From NCBI GenBank assembly GCA_905221605.1, contig CAJNDS010000478.1:64501-128500 (forward strand): a stretch of 64,000 nt of DNA, given 5' to 3'. Position 1 is the stretch's first letter, and each line of letters starts with the position of its first letter. Under the pieces are notes generated by a model that worked only from the letters and a program-made list of their open reading frames with translations, ran no database searches and was not told the DNA's origin. The stretch is from Symbiodinium natans. Lineage: Eukaryota > Sar > Dinophyceae > Suessiales > Symbiodiniaceae. Both the position numbers and the translations under genes were made by a program. Shown piece after piece: positions 11,881 to 23,700 of this stretch.

Positions 11881-12780
11881 TGCAGGACCTGCCGGACTGG
11901 CACCTGTTCGGAATGCGCTATCGCCATGTAGCTCTTCAGGTTCTCGGTATGCGGCTCCGACATCAGGTGGGACTCTGCTGCTCGTTTCTGACAGACCATA
12001 CAATAAGGGTCGTCGGTCTCGTTGTTCACGAGCGTTTGCCATGACCCTTCGAAGCGGCGACATATCCAAGTCAGCCAGCCGGAACTTGCGAAGCGACGCT
12101 TGCCTTTCCGGGTCGGTCCGGTGAGGTAGTCCGGAGGTGGCCCACTCGGTTCCCGAACGACGGGCCGCTCCTCCATAGGCTTCCGCTCCTTTGCCGGCTT
12201 CTCCTTCTTGGGCTTCGATGCAGCGTTCTTGGCTGCTCTCGCTTCCATGAAGCGTCGCCAGGCCTCTTGGGTCGTTGCCCTTTATCTCGTAGCTGTCGGA
12301 TTTTCCCTCCGAGGTCTTCTTCTCCCTTTCCTCCAGGAACTTTTCCCAGACCGAGGTCTTCTTCTCTTCCTTCGAGGTCTCCTCTTCCTTCTTCGGGGCC
12401 TCTTTCTTCCTCAGTGTCTTGGGAGTTGGCCGCATCAGCGTGGGCGCTGTGGCCTTGTGGGAGGACGGCCGCTCCACCATCGTGGGCTCTCTGGCTCGAT
12501 GGGATGATGGTTGCTCCATCATTGCCACATCTTCGGCTACTTCCGCCGTCTCCTCTTCGGATGGCGGGGGTGATGGAACGTAGATCGTGACCGGAGAAGT
12601 CTCCTCGTCTTGTAGGGGACCGAGTCGCTCCTCTTCTTCGGTGATTCGGTTCACCTGGTGCTCGTTCACGAGTAGCATCCTGCGCGCTCGCGCTCCCTCT
12701 CGCATACCCTCCAGCTCGCTGATAGAGCGGACCATTGTCTCGCTCATGGCTGGCTCCACCTCCATTGGCTCCTCTTCCAT
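11671..12780 (-). pseudogene. second ORF of the copia block, acidic/charged, frame-shifted zinc-finger tail
   Basis: Minus-strand frame starting at an ATG in excellent context (ACCATGG) at 12780. The first about 165 codons are acidic and rich in E/K/S/P (for example EEEERL and a KKEAPKKEEETSKEEKK stretch), so probably disordered or coiled. Around 12250-12290 the meaningful frame seems to change: the neighbouring minus-strand frame (about 12273-11860) continues with KPKKEKPAKERKP and a CxxC-x7-H-x5-H finger (11949-12005, CMVCQKRAAESH), a finger type I associate with many dinoflagellate proteins. In the first frame the reading simply runs into the minisatellite. I see no integrase, reverse transcriptase or RNase H. 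It lies 250 bp downstream of the Gag-protease ORF on the same strand and may be a captured host segment or a degraded part of the element. Confidence 0.5.
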
Positions 12781-13033
12781 GGTGCGCTAAGGCGTCTACC
12801 ACAAAAGACGGTGGCTCCTGGTGCTTTGGGCATCCAAGGCTTTCGGGCAGATACTTGGGAGATTGCTCTTGCAAATCACGACCAAAACACGCCAAGGAAA
12901 TGTTTGCTTCTGTGGTGCTACTGTCACACGCATGCACAAGCCACTCGACTGCTGGTGTGGTGTTGTTGTTTTGCTCCCCGTGTGAGATGATGTTGTCGTC
13001 TGCACAAGAAAACAAACATGTATGACTGTCAAG

Positions 13034-15118
13034 CTAATGGAAAACTGGCATGTCCGCATGACTGACAGACTCAAAGGGACTAGGCGCGGCGCCCAAAAGC
13101 TCATCAACGGCCCTTAGTTTCTCCTTAGTCTCTCCTTGGTCCAGGTCAGCATGCTCATGGCTCACATGTCCCTTGCAGTCACTCATCTCATCAAGACATG
13201 AAATGTCCAGCAATTCAGGGTTTTTGGGCTCAACACACACTCTCGCAGAATTTCGATGACCGCGGTTCGAGGTCGAACGATGAAAATCACGATCAGCGGA
13301 TGACTTTCGAGATCGATTTTTGCGATGTTGTTCCGTTTTGGCGATCAAATCCTGAAGCTTCAGAGCTAAAGGATGGTCACTCCGTACTGACGCAAGCCAA
13401 CTTACTGAGGCAAACAAGGTGGGCTTCAAAGTTACGCCATGCTTGCGGACAGTGATTCCGCCTTGCTGTACGCATAGCGTTGGTTCCCAACCACCGTTCT
13501 GACAAAGCAAATTGATGTTCAGCAAATTGTGCTTGATCTGATCGGAAATGACTGCTTCAAACCTAGCTTTACACATGTACACAGCGTCACTCTCATGCTC
13601 AGAACTGCTCTTCGATGATGCTGGGGTGGTGGTTTCAAAGCAAACTTCCACCAAAACATGCGTTGATCCGCCAATCTCAACGGAATCTCCAGTCGCAGTC
13701 TCCGCATAGGACTTCGGGCGTCCTTCCAACCAACTCAGGATCTTCACGTGGTCGCTCTCAAGCGTCTCTCTCGTGATGATGTGGAACGAACTACCAGAGT
13801 CAATCAGCCAGTAAATGCGATCATCTGAAGGAAAACTAACCACCTGGTTCGTGAGCATCATACCAAAGTGATATCCTTCCAGAAACGTCTTGATTGATGA
13901 CTGTGCTTTTCCACTACCCTTGGTTGTGGGCTGCGCTGCTGCTTTCGCCGATGTAGACGATGAAGACGATGGTGCCTCTGGCTGCGTCGTAACGGCCTGG
14001 CTCGTCGCCGCTGCGGCTTTGTCCTTCGAAGGTGCCCAGCAGTCGCGTGCCCAGTGTCCAGTCTTCCCGCAGTTCCGGCAGACATCTGTCTTCTTCGCCT
14101 CTCTGCTCTTGCTCCGAGCTCTGTCTCCTTTTCCGCCTCGGTCACCTTTCCTGTCCTTTCCTTTCGCTTTGCCACCCTTCTGTCCCTTTTCTCCTTTCTC
14201 GCCTTTGTTGCCCTTGCTGCCCTTGGAGCCTTTGTTGCTCTTGTCTCTGTCGCCCTTTCCGCCCTTGCCACCCTTGAAGGCATTCGCATACCCGGATGCT
14301 CCTTCTCTCTGGAAGTCCATCACACGAAGCTGCTCGTCGTAAAACTGCAAACCAGTCATCAGCTCACCCATGCTCTTCGTTGAGTGATGGAGGAGCAGAT
14401 ATCTCTTGGTCTCAGCATCCAAGTGCTTCATCAGGCACAAGACTCCCTCTTGTTCTCCGATGAGCAACTCCGGGAAGCGATGCTTCACCTGCGCCTCGAA
14501 CTTGAGAAGTTCTGTGGTGTACCACCTAGCGACATCAAGTGGCCGCTTGAGGTGCTTTGGCGGCACCAGGCCTAATGCCTGCTCGCGAAGGGCTTGTCCT
14601 TCTACTCTGGAGCGAACGGACAACTCGTTGTTCAGCGAACGCCAGAGTTCGTATCCGGCACTTGCTCCCATCTGCTTCACCTCGATGAGATGCACCAAAT
14701 CCTGCCCACGCTGGAACTTGCTCATGGACTGACGAAGCAAAAGCCAAAGTTTGGTTGACCGAGCTGCCTTCCCGGCTTCAAGCTTCACCTGCAAAACTTC
14801 CACATTGCTACTAATCGCCTCCTGCAACTCCGTAGCGTACCGGTCGTCAAGTTCCATGGGAGGTTGCTGCCACGTTGCTGGCGGGGTTGCAGGTTCCGGT
14901 ATGCTCGCCCCACGGGCGGCATCCGGTGTCGCAGGTCCAGCCCTTGCTGGTCGCCACTCCCCCCAGTTGTCCTCGTCGGAGTCCGACACCGAGATCGTTG
15001 TACCCACTGCCTTGGGCGCTGCAGAAGGTTCTGGCACAGCCTCCTCCGTGGTCACAATCTCCATGTCGTTGGACGAAGCATCCGGGGTCGCTGGTCCCGG
15101 TACGGTCTCGGCTCCCAT
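13034..15118 (-). CDS. Ty1/copia-type Gag-protease polyprotein, truncated (no integrase or RT)
   Basis: The frame is open from 15313, but the first 65 codons translate the flanking minisatellite, so I place the start at the ATG at 15118. Counting from 15313: a helical Gag-like domain at about 165-345 (LWLLLRQSMSKFQRG, GYELWRSLNNEL), a G/K-rich basic linker 347-400, a CCHC zinc knuckle C-x2-C-x4-H-x4-C at 412-425 (CRNCGKTGHWARDC), and a retroviral-type aspartic protease with WLIDSGSS (503-509) and LLNINLL near 597-603. Copia polyproteins normally go on to integrase, reverse transcriptase and RNase H; here the frame stops after 694 codons and those domains are absent from the window. The element is therefore non-autonomous or truncated. 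It lies opposite to the host genes. Confidence 0.85.
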   Translation of the reverse strand: MGAETVPGPATPDASSNDMEIVTTEEAVPEPSAAPKAVGTTISVSDSDEDNWGEWRPARAGPATPDAARGASIPEPATPPATWQQPPMELDDRYATELQEAISSNVEVLQVKLEAGKAARSTKLWLLLRQSMSKFQRGQDLVHLIEVKQMGASAGYELWRSLNNELSVRSRVEGQALREQALGLVPPKHLKRPLDVARWYTTELLKFEAQVKHRFPELLIGEQEGVLCLMKHLDAETKRYLLLHHSTKSMGELMTGLQFYDEQLRVMDFQREGASGYANAFKGGKGGKGDRDKSNKGSKGSKGNKGEKGEKGQKGGKAKGKDRKGDRGGKGDRARSKSREAKKTDVCRNCGKTGHWARDCWAPSKDKAAAATSQAVTTQPEAPSSSSSTSAKAAAQPTTKGSGKAQSSIKTFLEGYHFGMMLTNQVVSFPSDDRIYWLIDSGSSFHIITRETLESDHVKILSWLEGRPKSYAETATGDSVEIGGSTHVLVEVCFETTTPASSKSSSEHESDAVYMCKARFEAVISDQIKHNLLNINLLCQNGGWEPTLCVQQGGITVRKHGVTLKPTLFASVSWLASVRSDHPLALKLQDLIAKTEQHRKNRSRKSSADRDFHRSTSNRGHRNSARVCVEPKNPELLDISCLDEMSDCKGHVSHEHADLDQGETKEKLRAVDELLGAAPSPFESVSHADMPVFH

Positions 15119-15204
15119 GGTGCTGTCCGGTCCGAGGGCGTGGACTGCGAACCCTCTCCCCTGGCGAGGACCAATCTCGAGCTCCAAGGCTCGTTCATCG
15201 CCTG

Positions 15205-15385
15205 CTTGAGCGCACCAGCGCAGATTGATTAGCGCACCAGCGCAGTTTGATGAGCGCACCAGCGCAGATTGATTATAGCGCACCAGCGCAGATTGATGAT
15301 CAGCGCAGCGCACCAGCGCAGATTAGCGCACCAGCGCAGACTGATTAGCGCACCAGCGGAGATTGATTAGCGCACCAGCGTATTA
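15205..15385. repeat. minisatellite, unit about 22 bp, at the 5' side of the copia ORF
   Basis: About eight copies of a unit like AGCGCACCAGCGCAGATTGATT with small insertions. It is immediately upstream (minus strand) of the Gag ORF and artificially extends its reading frame. Confidence 0.9.
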
Positions 15386-15927
15386 CACAGGAAGCCTGGT
15401 GCAGCCCATTGCTGCCTAGCATTGTACTGTTTGCATGGTCACGTGCTGGCGCGCACCAACTTCTGTAAAGCAAGCGCCTCTAAATTTTAGCATGCCTCCG
15501 CCCGAGAAGCCAACCCATGTGTCCCGAACCTGAGGCGAGCCGGCAGCCGAAGAGGCCGGAAACGTTTGGCCCAGTACCGTCCTGAGACAAAATTTCGCTT
15601 AGCTCACAACGCTCAGGAGACAAAGCTTCTCTTCTGACTTCAGCCTGCAACGCCAGGCGTTGTGTCCAGTCAATTCAGTGCAAGCATCAGACGCCGCTGC
15701 TATCAAGAACAAAGGTCTTCTTCGCATGGCATCAGACCATGCAGGCGGCCAGAAAGTGCTTGTTTTGGCACCAAACGTTTTGATGACCTCGGGGGCTGAA
15801 GGTTTCGCTGTTCGCAGATGGCCACGGTGAATCCGCCTTCCAGGACAGCCAGCTAGTAGGGATAACGGTGATAATGGTAGTAGTGGTGGTGGTGGCAGTT
15901 CGAGTTTTTTGCCATGCCGCAGCCAAG

Positions 15928-16280
15928 TGGAAGCCCAGAAGTCCTGTGTGCTTAAAGCCCAAACCCCAGAGCCCAAAAGACCTACGTGCTTAAACCCTCA
16001 ACCCTAAACCCAAAACCCCACAGCTTCAAGCGGAAGCCCAAAAGTCCTGTGTGCTTAAACCCTCAATCCTATACCCAACACCCCACAGCTTCAAGCGGAA
16101 GCCCAAACGTCCTGCGTGCTTAAGCCTTAAGCCCCACAGCTTCAAGTGGAAGCCCCAAAGTCCTGTGTGTGCAAAGCTTCAAGTGCAAGCCCAAAAGTCG
16201 TAGACCCAAACCCCAAACGCTCAAGTGCAAGCCCAAAAGTTGTGCAGCCTTAAACTCTAAACCCAAAAGCCGCAAGCCTA
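15928..16280. repeat. tandem repeat, unit about 60-70 bp, containing CCCTAAACCC
   Basis: Repeated parts are CTTCAAGCGGAAGCCCAAAA, GTCCTGTGTGCTTAAACCCT, CAACCCTAAACCCAAAACCC, CACAG. About six copies, increasingly diverged to the right; telomere-like CCCTAAA motifs are built into the unit. Confidence 0.85.
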
Positions 16281-16384
16281 ATAGCTCTCTGCCCTTAAAC
16301 CCTAAACCGTTTACCTTAAAGCCTTAAACCCCCCCCTCTCCCCCCCACCAGCCCCAAGCCTCCCCCCTCCCCCCCCAAGCCAAG

Positions 16385-16745
16385 CCAAGCCAAGCCAAAG
16401 CCAATTTAATGATGAAAATACGAAATCCAAGGCCCCCATACGAAATCCGAACTCTTAACCCTAAAGCCTAAACCCGAGGCCTAAACCTTAAAGTCCCCGC
16501 TCCCCCAACACCCCCCCCCCCCCCCCCCCCCCCCCCAAGGCTCCCCACCCCCAAGCCAAGCCAAAGCCAATCATGAAAATACAACGCAAGGCCCTCATGC
16601 GAAATCCAAGGCCCTCATACCACATCCGAGGCCCTCATAGGAAATCCAAGCCCTCACCGCAAATCCAAGGCCCTCATATCAAATCCAAGGCTCTCATAGG
16701 ACATCCAAGGACCTCGTACGAAATCCAAGGCCGTCATAGGAAACC
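16385..16745. repeat. 20-bp tandem repeat CGAAATCCAAGGCCCTCATA
   Basis: About nine copies between 16575 and 16745. A shorter copy of the same start (AGCCAAAGCCAAT, ATGAAAATACGAAATCCAAG) occurs at about 16397-16430, so a block of about 165 bp, including a 26-base poly-C run at 16511-16536, was duplicated. Confidence 0.85.
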
Positions 16746-16987
16746 ACTGCGAAAACGATACGAAGCCACAAAAACCACACAGACACGAAGATACAAAACA
16801 GAATCACGACACGAAAACAGTTTTTCAAAAAAAGACGAAATCAATGTAAATAACGATACGAAACGAAAAGAAAAAAGCACGGAGTCGGCAAAATCCGACA
16901 TGGACCCCATGACACAAAACACTGCAAATACCGATACGCAATAAACTGTTTGTAAAGAATAGCGCAGCGTCAAATACGGCAAGAATG

Positions 16988-17007
16988 GAGTAGTAGTAGT
17001 AGTAGTA

Positions 17008-17051
<44 letters not shown>

Positions 17052-17175
17052 GGTCGTGGTCGCGGTCGCGGTCGTGGTCGTGGTGGTCGTGGTGGTGGTG
17101 GTGGTGGCAGTGGCAGTGGTAGTGGCAGTGGAGTGGGAGTGGGAGTGGTAGCGGTAGGGGTAGTGGTAGTGGGAG
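16988..17175. repeat. compound trinucleotide tract (GTA)n(GTC)n(GTG)n
   Basis: AGT/GTA units pass into a long GTC run and then into degenerate GGTCGT and GTGGTA units. The minus-strand arginine/proline-rich ORF through it (16970-17380) is an artefact. Confidence 0.95.
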
Positions 17176-17970
17176 TACGCCTGTTTGTTGACGCCACGTT
17201 TGCGTGGTGTACGGGGATCGGAAGCACTCTAAATACCATGATTTTCACGAGGAGGAGTTCTTGGGGGGTTTTTGATATTTTGGGGTCGTGACGATTCGTG
17301 TTGATTGCGTGTGCTTGAAAACACCGTAAATGCCGATGTTTTCGCCGATGTTCTGAAACCTTGAACAAGCCCAAAACCAAAGCGGCTTACCCTCACCTCA
17401 CACCCCCAGGCCCCCAGAAGGATCCTGCAGTCACACAAGCCCAGAAAGCATTAGGCGTCAGAGTCCTCCACGTCCTGAAGTCCCTGTCCTCCGCACTTTT
17501 GCAGAAGCCTTCAAGCCTTCACATTCGTGCACACTCCCTAGAGCGCGAAAGACAAAGCCATAAATCGGGCAGTACATTTGCACGAATACTCTGCCCCCAC
17601 CCCCCACCCCATCCCATGCCCCTGTAGTCTTTGTCCAGGCTTAAGTAATGAAGGAGAGAAACAACGCTGAAAACCCGAGGAAAATCATGGTTTCACGTCA
17701 CACAAGGGAAACATGAAAAGTACAAGTACCCAAAAGTATGAAACAGAAGGCAAGACAAAAAGGGCACACAAAACAGGCCGTGAAAAAGGTGCCAAACACA
17801 TCAAAAAGAAGCGAAGTTGTCGGCAGCGTGCAAAAAGTAGAATGAGAAGGCTGCGTCCTAACTTCCTACACCCTTGAAGCGTTCTCTGCTCGAACCCGCT
17901 TCTTGGTATCCCCTTTCCCCTGTCGGGTTCAAAACCCTGAAATGTTGACAAAAGTGGCGAATTCTAGTGG

Positions 17971-18400
<430 letters not shown>

Positions 18401-18469
18401 CCTCGATTCGACAATTTTGCAGCAGGATGAGCGTGGCTTGCTGCACAGCGAGCCCAATTCTTAGCGTGG

Positions 18470-20690
18470 ACTTGGTCCCCTCAAGCATGCAAGCCATCAA
18501 GCGAGCGCCAATATGCAACAAGGCTGATGAGGCTTAAGGAAGAAAGCAAACATCGCGCCATTGATTTGCTGCGAGCTCAGATATTGCAGTGAAGCACAGT
18601 TAGGCTCGAACTGCTTTTGCTGCCACAGGTTAGAAGTTATGGCACTTTCCCGAGAGGCAGCTGCGTTGACAGGTAGCGTGAGAAAGATGCATTTGTTTGT
18701 GCTAGAAGGCGCTCACGTTTGCCCGAATCAGCGGCATTGGGCAGCTCAACACCTTTAAACATGTTGCGAATTGAGGTGGCTCAAGTCCTTTCAACATGTT
18801 GTCACTGGTGGATTGAAGACGAAAAAACACATGTGTGAAACTTCTCGATGCTGCCTCCCTACAATGCAGTAAAGTAGCTTGCGACACTTCGACAATCTAC
18901 AATCCCCTGCATTCCAGACCTGCAGAAGTCACGGCGCAATCGGGCACCATCAGCACATGCATGCATGCACAAGACAGCAGGATATTATGATTCGTGAGCT
19001 GAGTGCTGCCTGAAGAGATCTTGAGCAAGGAGACACGTTGTGCCTGGCTCACGTTGTTCGCTGTGCTGCTCACGGCCTTCTGCGTCGCTGGCACATAGCT
19101 CGTGTCCTTTAGCTGCCTTTTGACTGGCTGCTATGGGATGGCCGGAATCCCAGCCAACGATGTAGCCGTGGCATGTGTATTGTGGACAGCTGCTTGAACG
19201 GAGTTGGTCGTATGATCAATCCCCACGAATTCCCTTACTTTTAGAATCTGCCAGCAGCGATCTCGTGCTCAAAGTTCTTGGAAGTCAGAATCCATCCTTT
19301 TTCCCATGCGATGCATTATGCTGCATTCCATGGCCCAAGACATGACTAGGTTGACTAGGTGCCCAGGGAAATACTTGTACAAGAGCAGGACGAGTACTCC
19401 AGCCATTGGGGAGTGGCTAGGGTCCAGCTCTAGCTGAAGCAAAAAGCAGGTGATGGCGGATCCGCAAAGTACAGACACGTCATGAAACCGACAGAGCACA
19501 AAATTTGAGTTGCGGCCCGTAAAGTAGATGCTGACTGCTGCATGCTGTCCTGTTTCGCATGCATGACGGATGGATCTGCAGAGTGGCAGCATGCCGTACG
19601 AGGTGTTGCTGTTGAACCACAACGCGAGGTTGTCATCTTCAGTTCTGAGCGTTTGGCCTGAGCTTGTGCAGGTGCGCTGGCCAAAGTTGATAGATCTTTG
19701 GACGAGCAAGTCGTCCGCATTGAAAAGGAGTACCTGGAGGCAACAGATTTGCATTCAGGTGATTGGCCGTACTTGCGTGTCTCAAAGCAACCGTTGGGTC
19801 TTTCCTCTTCTACTGGCTTAGACGCCATGGGCTTGTAGTCTGGTGCGTGTATGCTAAGCTTGGACAGTTTGATCAAGCCAGTGATTTTGGCCCCTGGTTT
19901 TTGGCTGTTTGGCATTTTTGCCCAAATGCATAGCAAAAAGGTTCCCGGATGTCCCCGTTTTCAAAGGTTGGGGGTTCAAGGCCTCGGAGGCGGCCAGACG
20001 TGGCAAGCGTCCACGAAGCGGTCCGAGAAGCGTCCGCAAAGTGTTCGCGCATGAGTCGCACCCTCCTGGGTAGCCGTCGTCACTTTCGAAGGTTGAGTCC
20101 TCAAAAGTTCGGACAGTTCCGAGGACGGGACATGTGGGGTCGCGCCATCCTCGTGACAGTCGTGACTTTTTGAGCTTGTTTGGTGTTCAAAGTTCAAAGT
20201 GCTGACAGTGACGAGGATGAGAGGCACATGGGGTGTGCCATTCTCGAACCAGGATTCCCCTCGCCCTAAGCAACATTTAGATAAAGCTTCTGTGCATATC
20301 ACACAGGCGGAAAAGAGAGCACCAGGATTGCGAACCACATTGGCCCTCGGCAATCCAAGCATGGCTTAAGCAGGCAGCTCAAACACCCGTTTGCAGGAAC
20401 AGGAGAATACATGACCCTTGAACTGGCCTGACTCGTTGTGGGGTGGTGGGAGATAGAAGTTTCGTAGCAAAAGAAATGTGGAGCCCAACAAAAGGCCCCA
20501 AAGAAAGCCAGGGACCAAATGAAATAGTTCCTTGCCCTACCATGTTGTTGCTTTAGACACTGTAAGCATCGGAAAGTTGGCCTGTCATGCCCACATTGAC
20601 CTGGAGAGGATGATCTGAATGGCTACACGATCTTGCAGGGCTTGTCTGTGGAAGACAAGAAGGTGAAGCTTGTTGCATCTTGTTGCTGAG
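18470..20690. other. intergenic stretch, no recognised gene
   Basis: A minus-strand frame at 19269-19754 (161 codons) has two hydrophobic segments near its end and a protein-like composition, but I cannot assign it; it could be an exon. At 20125-20240 there is an imperfect inverted repeat of about 35 bp (GTCGCGCCATCCTCGTGACA against its inverse), whose arm also occurs at 10.21-10.25 kb. Confidence 0.35.
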
Positions 20691-20749
20691 TTGCGTGGCA
20701 GCATGAGACCCGCCCCCGCCATGGCCATGGACTTGCTGATTTGTACCAG

Positions 20750-23700
20750 GCATTGGTCGAAGAGTGCGTCCGTGTCCCATCACTGAATCAAGCGATGGGT
20801 GCCTTATGTGGCATGGCCGTAGGCAGGCTGCCACGAGAACCCCTTTTGCCACGTGCTGCAACAGGGTGTGATTGTGGTGATGTTGCTGGGTTTGTTGCAG
20901 GCGACGCGTTGGGCCATCCTTTTGAGTATATCACGGTCACAGACGTCCCTGGAACCTCCCACTTCGATCTGGCTACTTTGGAATTCCATGGGGAGTTTAA
21001 CAAGTTTGCATGCAAGCGGGGCCAATGGACTGATGATGCGTCGATGGGCCTATGCATGGCGGATTCCTTCATTCTGCGCCAAGCATTCGATGGAAGTGAC
21101 CTACGTCGTCGCTTCTGGTGCTGGTGGTTCCGCGGCTACAACAATGCTTTCCGGAAAGATCCTGAGCGAGAGTCCAAAAAATCAATCGGCCTGGGCGGCA
21201 ACACGCAGAAGTCTCTTGAGCCATTGGTTGCGTGTTCAGAGACAGGCCAGGGATGTACTGTCCCGACATGACCCCAAAATCCGCATTGACATTCATGGAC
21301 ATTTCACGCGATGTCACACGAATCCACAGGCGTCCCACCCGAGTACGAGTCTGCCAGCGAGGATGCGGGCAACGGCAGTTTGATGCGGCCCTTAGCCTTC
21401 TCTGGACTTTCTTGGCATAACTCTCCCAGGATGCACCGTGAAAGCTCTGATAGCTGAGGTTGGCAGCCGTCCCAATCTTTTTCCATGCCCTTCCGCTTGA
21501 GGAGCTGTACAGACATCGCCTCAGCATGCTTGTAACGCGCCTTTGATCCACTAGAATCGCTTGACAACGGAGCGCGACTGCAGGTGTGGCCAGGAAGTCC
21601 TCGCTCACAACTCATCCAGGGTTTGTGGCGGCAGAGGCTTGTGCTTTCCTCGCTCATATTGTGCCAGGCTCAGTCCCGTGCAATGGCAGGAGGCCCAAGC
21701 CACACCCACACCGAAGAAAGAGACACGTATATAGAATTATATTATAGACCCACAGCGCATGGCCAGCATTATGAAAGATTGTGTTGAGAATTGGCAGCTC
21801 CCCCCAACCTCGGGTGTGCTGCAGCCCCACAGAGCAAACTCCCTAGAACAAGGTGAGGCAAGCGATGCGATTGCCGCCATCAAGTACAGTGACGGCAAGA
21901 GACTTCCTGGACAGCACCTCTCAGGACCCCTTTTTGGAGACCGGGAGCTGTCTCGCAACCTTTCTGACGCAGGTGAAGCCGTGTTTTTGCGTACGCTCTA
22001 TCTTCTCCTTACACCAGCATGGGCTCTTATACCCTGCAACCCCTGAAAAGGCCCCTTTACAGGGTTGATTTTGGGGATTCTAGGGCCTCATAGCCCATCC
22101 TGGTAAGTCTGCTTCACCTCATTCTTGGGTAAAACTGAAGCCACCTGCGAAGCAGGAATTTTATGTGGCGTCGGGCCTTGCCAGCCACAGCGGCCCTGGC
22201 TTCGATGAGATGAAGTGGTCGCCTGCGTCTGGCAAAAATCTTCCTATATCTTCCTAAGACAGCAGATGATTCGAGACTAAGCCAATCTATGTGTTTATAA
22301 ACCCTATTCTGGCAGAAGAGAGGAGGAGGCAGATGGAGAACCTGTTTCTGCTGCCAAAACGACACATCTGAGCTGAGTCCTTGATGCCTCGCTGATGCGT
22401 TTTTGTTACCCCATGTTCGCCGTTCACTCATCATGTTCACTCCTCCCTGTCCTTTGTCCGTTCACTCGCTCCTCGTTCCCTTCACGTCTGCAGAATTCCA
22501 AACTCACAATGGCATGAGCTGCACAGTGAGGCATAAGTTCAGAAAAAGCAGTGGGGGGTCAATCCCTGTCCCCTGTTCTTTAAGTTCCAGTCAGTGGCAG
22601 CAACCACGCTGCACGACTTTCCGCACGAAGACGCGAGACGTCAACGGGGGCCGTTGACCCTGGCGAATCCACGGCTTCAACGTCTTCGACGCCACAGTTT
22701 CGGACTGCGGACGTCATTGCTCTAAAGCATCAGTCTAAAGCATCTGGGGGAGACGCAGGGAGGAGACTTTTATGGCCGCGAGAGCGCGATCAAAGCCGGT
22801 GGGGACCAAATTCAGCAAACAAAGCAGAGCGAGACGCACTGCGCTTTTACCAAGTTCATGTAGCTAAGATAGGTCAGCCATGAATCAGTCATGAAGCCGT
22901 TGTTTAGGCGAGTATTGCGAGATTGTTCTGTGCCGTAGATTCCAGACCCCCGCAAGGCCCCCAAAGAGTAGCAGTCCCGCCCTGTCCAAAAAACGCAGAG
23001 TGGGTTCAGCCTTGGGAGCTGATAGAACGCGTCAGAAGCAGAAGTAGAAAGAGACGAGAGGGAGAGGGAACAGACCCGACATCAAGGGCGCGTGGTGTAA
23101 GGACCTTGCCGTGAGATGTTCATTCAGGCATGTCAAAACCCTAAACCGCTGAGCTTGGCAGGGGGCAGATAAAGTTGACCCAAAGCCCTCAGCAAAACGA
23201 TTTTTCTTCGAACACCCCGACCGGGCCGTCCTACTCCGGGGTTAGGCACTCCAGGGATTTTCTGGGGACACACGACGGATTTTCTCGGGATACTCTAGGG
23301 TTGGGCTCGCCTGGGATTGTGTGGGGTTGGACACTCTAGGGATTCTCTTGCGAGACTGTGGGTTATGCACTCCTGCGATTCTCCAGCGATTCTCTGGGGA
23401 GACTCTCTGGGGATACTTGCTCCAGAGATTCTCTTGGGAGACTCTGCAGTTGGGCAATCCAGGGATTGTCGGGTGGGATACTCTAGGGTTGTTAGGCACT
23501 CCAGGAAAAAGTCTGGGAATGCTCTGCATGTAGGCGCTCCGGGGATTTTCTGGGGATACTCTCGGGTTGGGGAGTCGGAAGATGGGCGAGGAGTAGACTG
23601 GGCGAGGAGAAGCGAGGGTGGGAACAAGATGCAAACCGTGCTCAACTACCAAGACCTCACTCGGCCCCGAGGTTAGTCTCGTCCCAGCCGGTTCGAGACA

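Noticed and set aside
15119-15313. ATG at 15313 as start of the Gag protein
   Set aside because: The first 65 codons translate the flanking 22-bp minisatellite; the ATG at 15118 begins protein-like sequence.
16575-16745. Regular 20-bp repeats resembling a CRISPR array
   Set aside because: Units are contiguous tandem copies without unique spacers, no cas genes are present, and the genome is eukaryotic.
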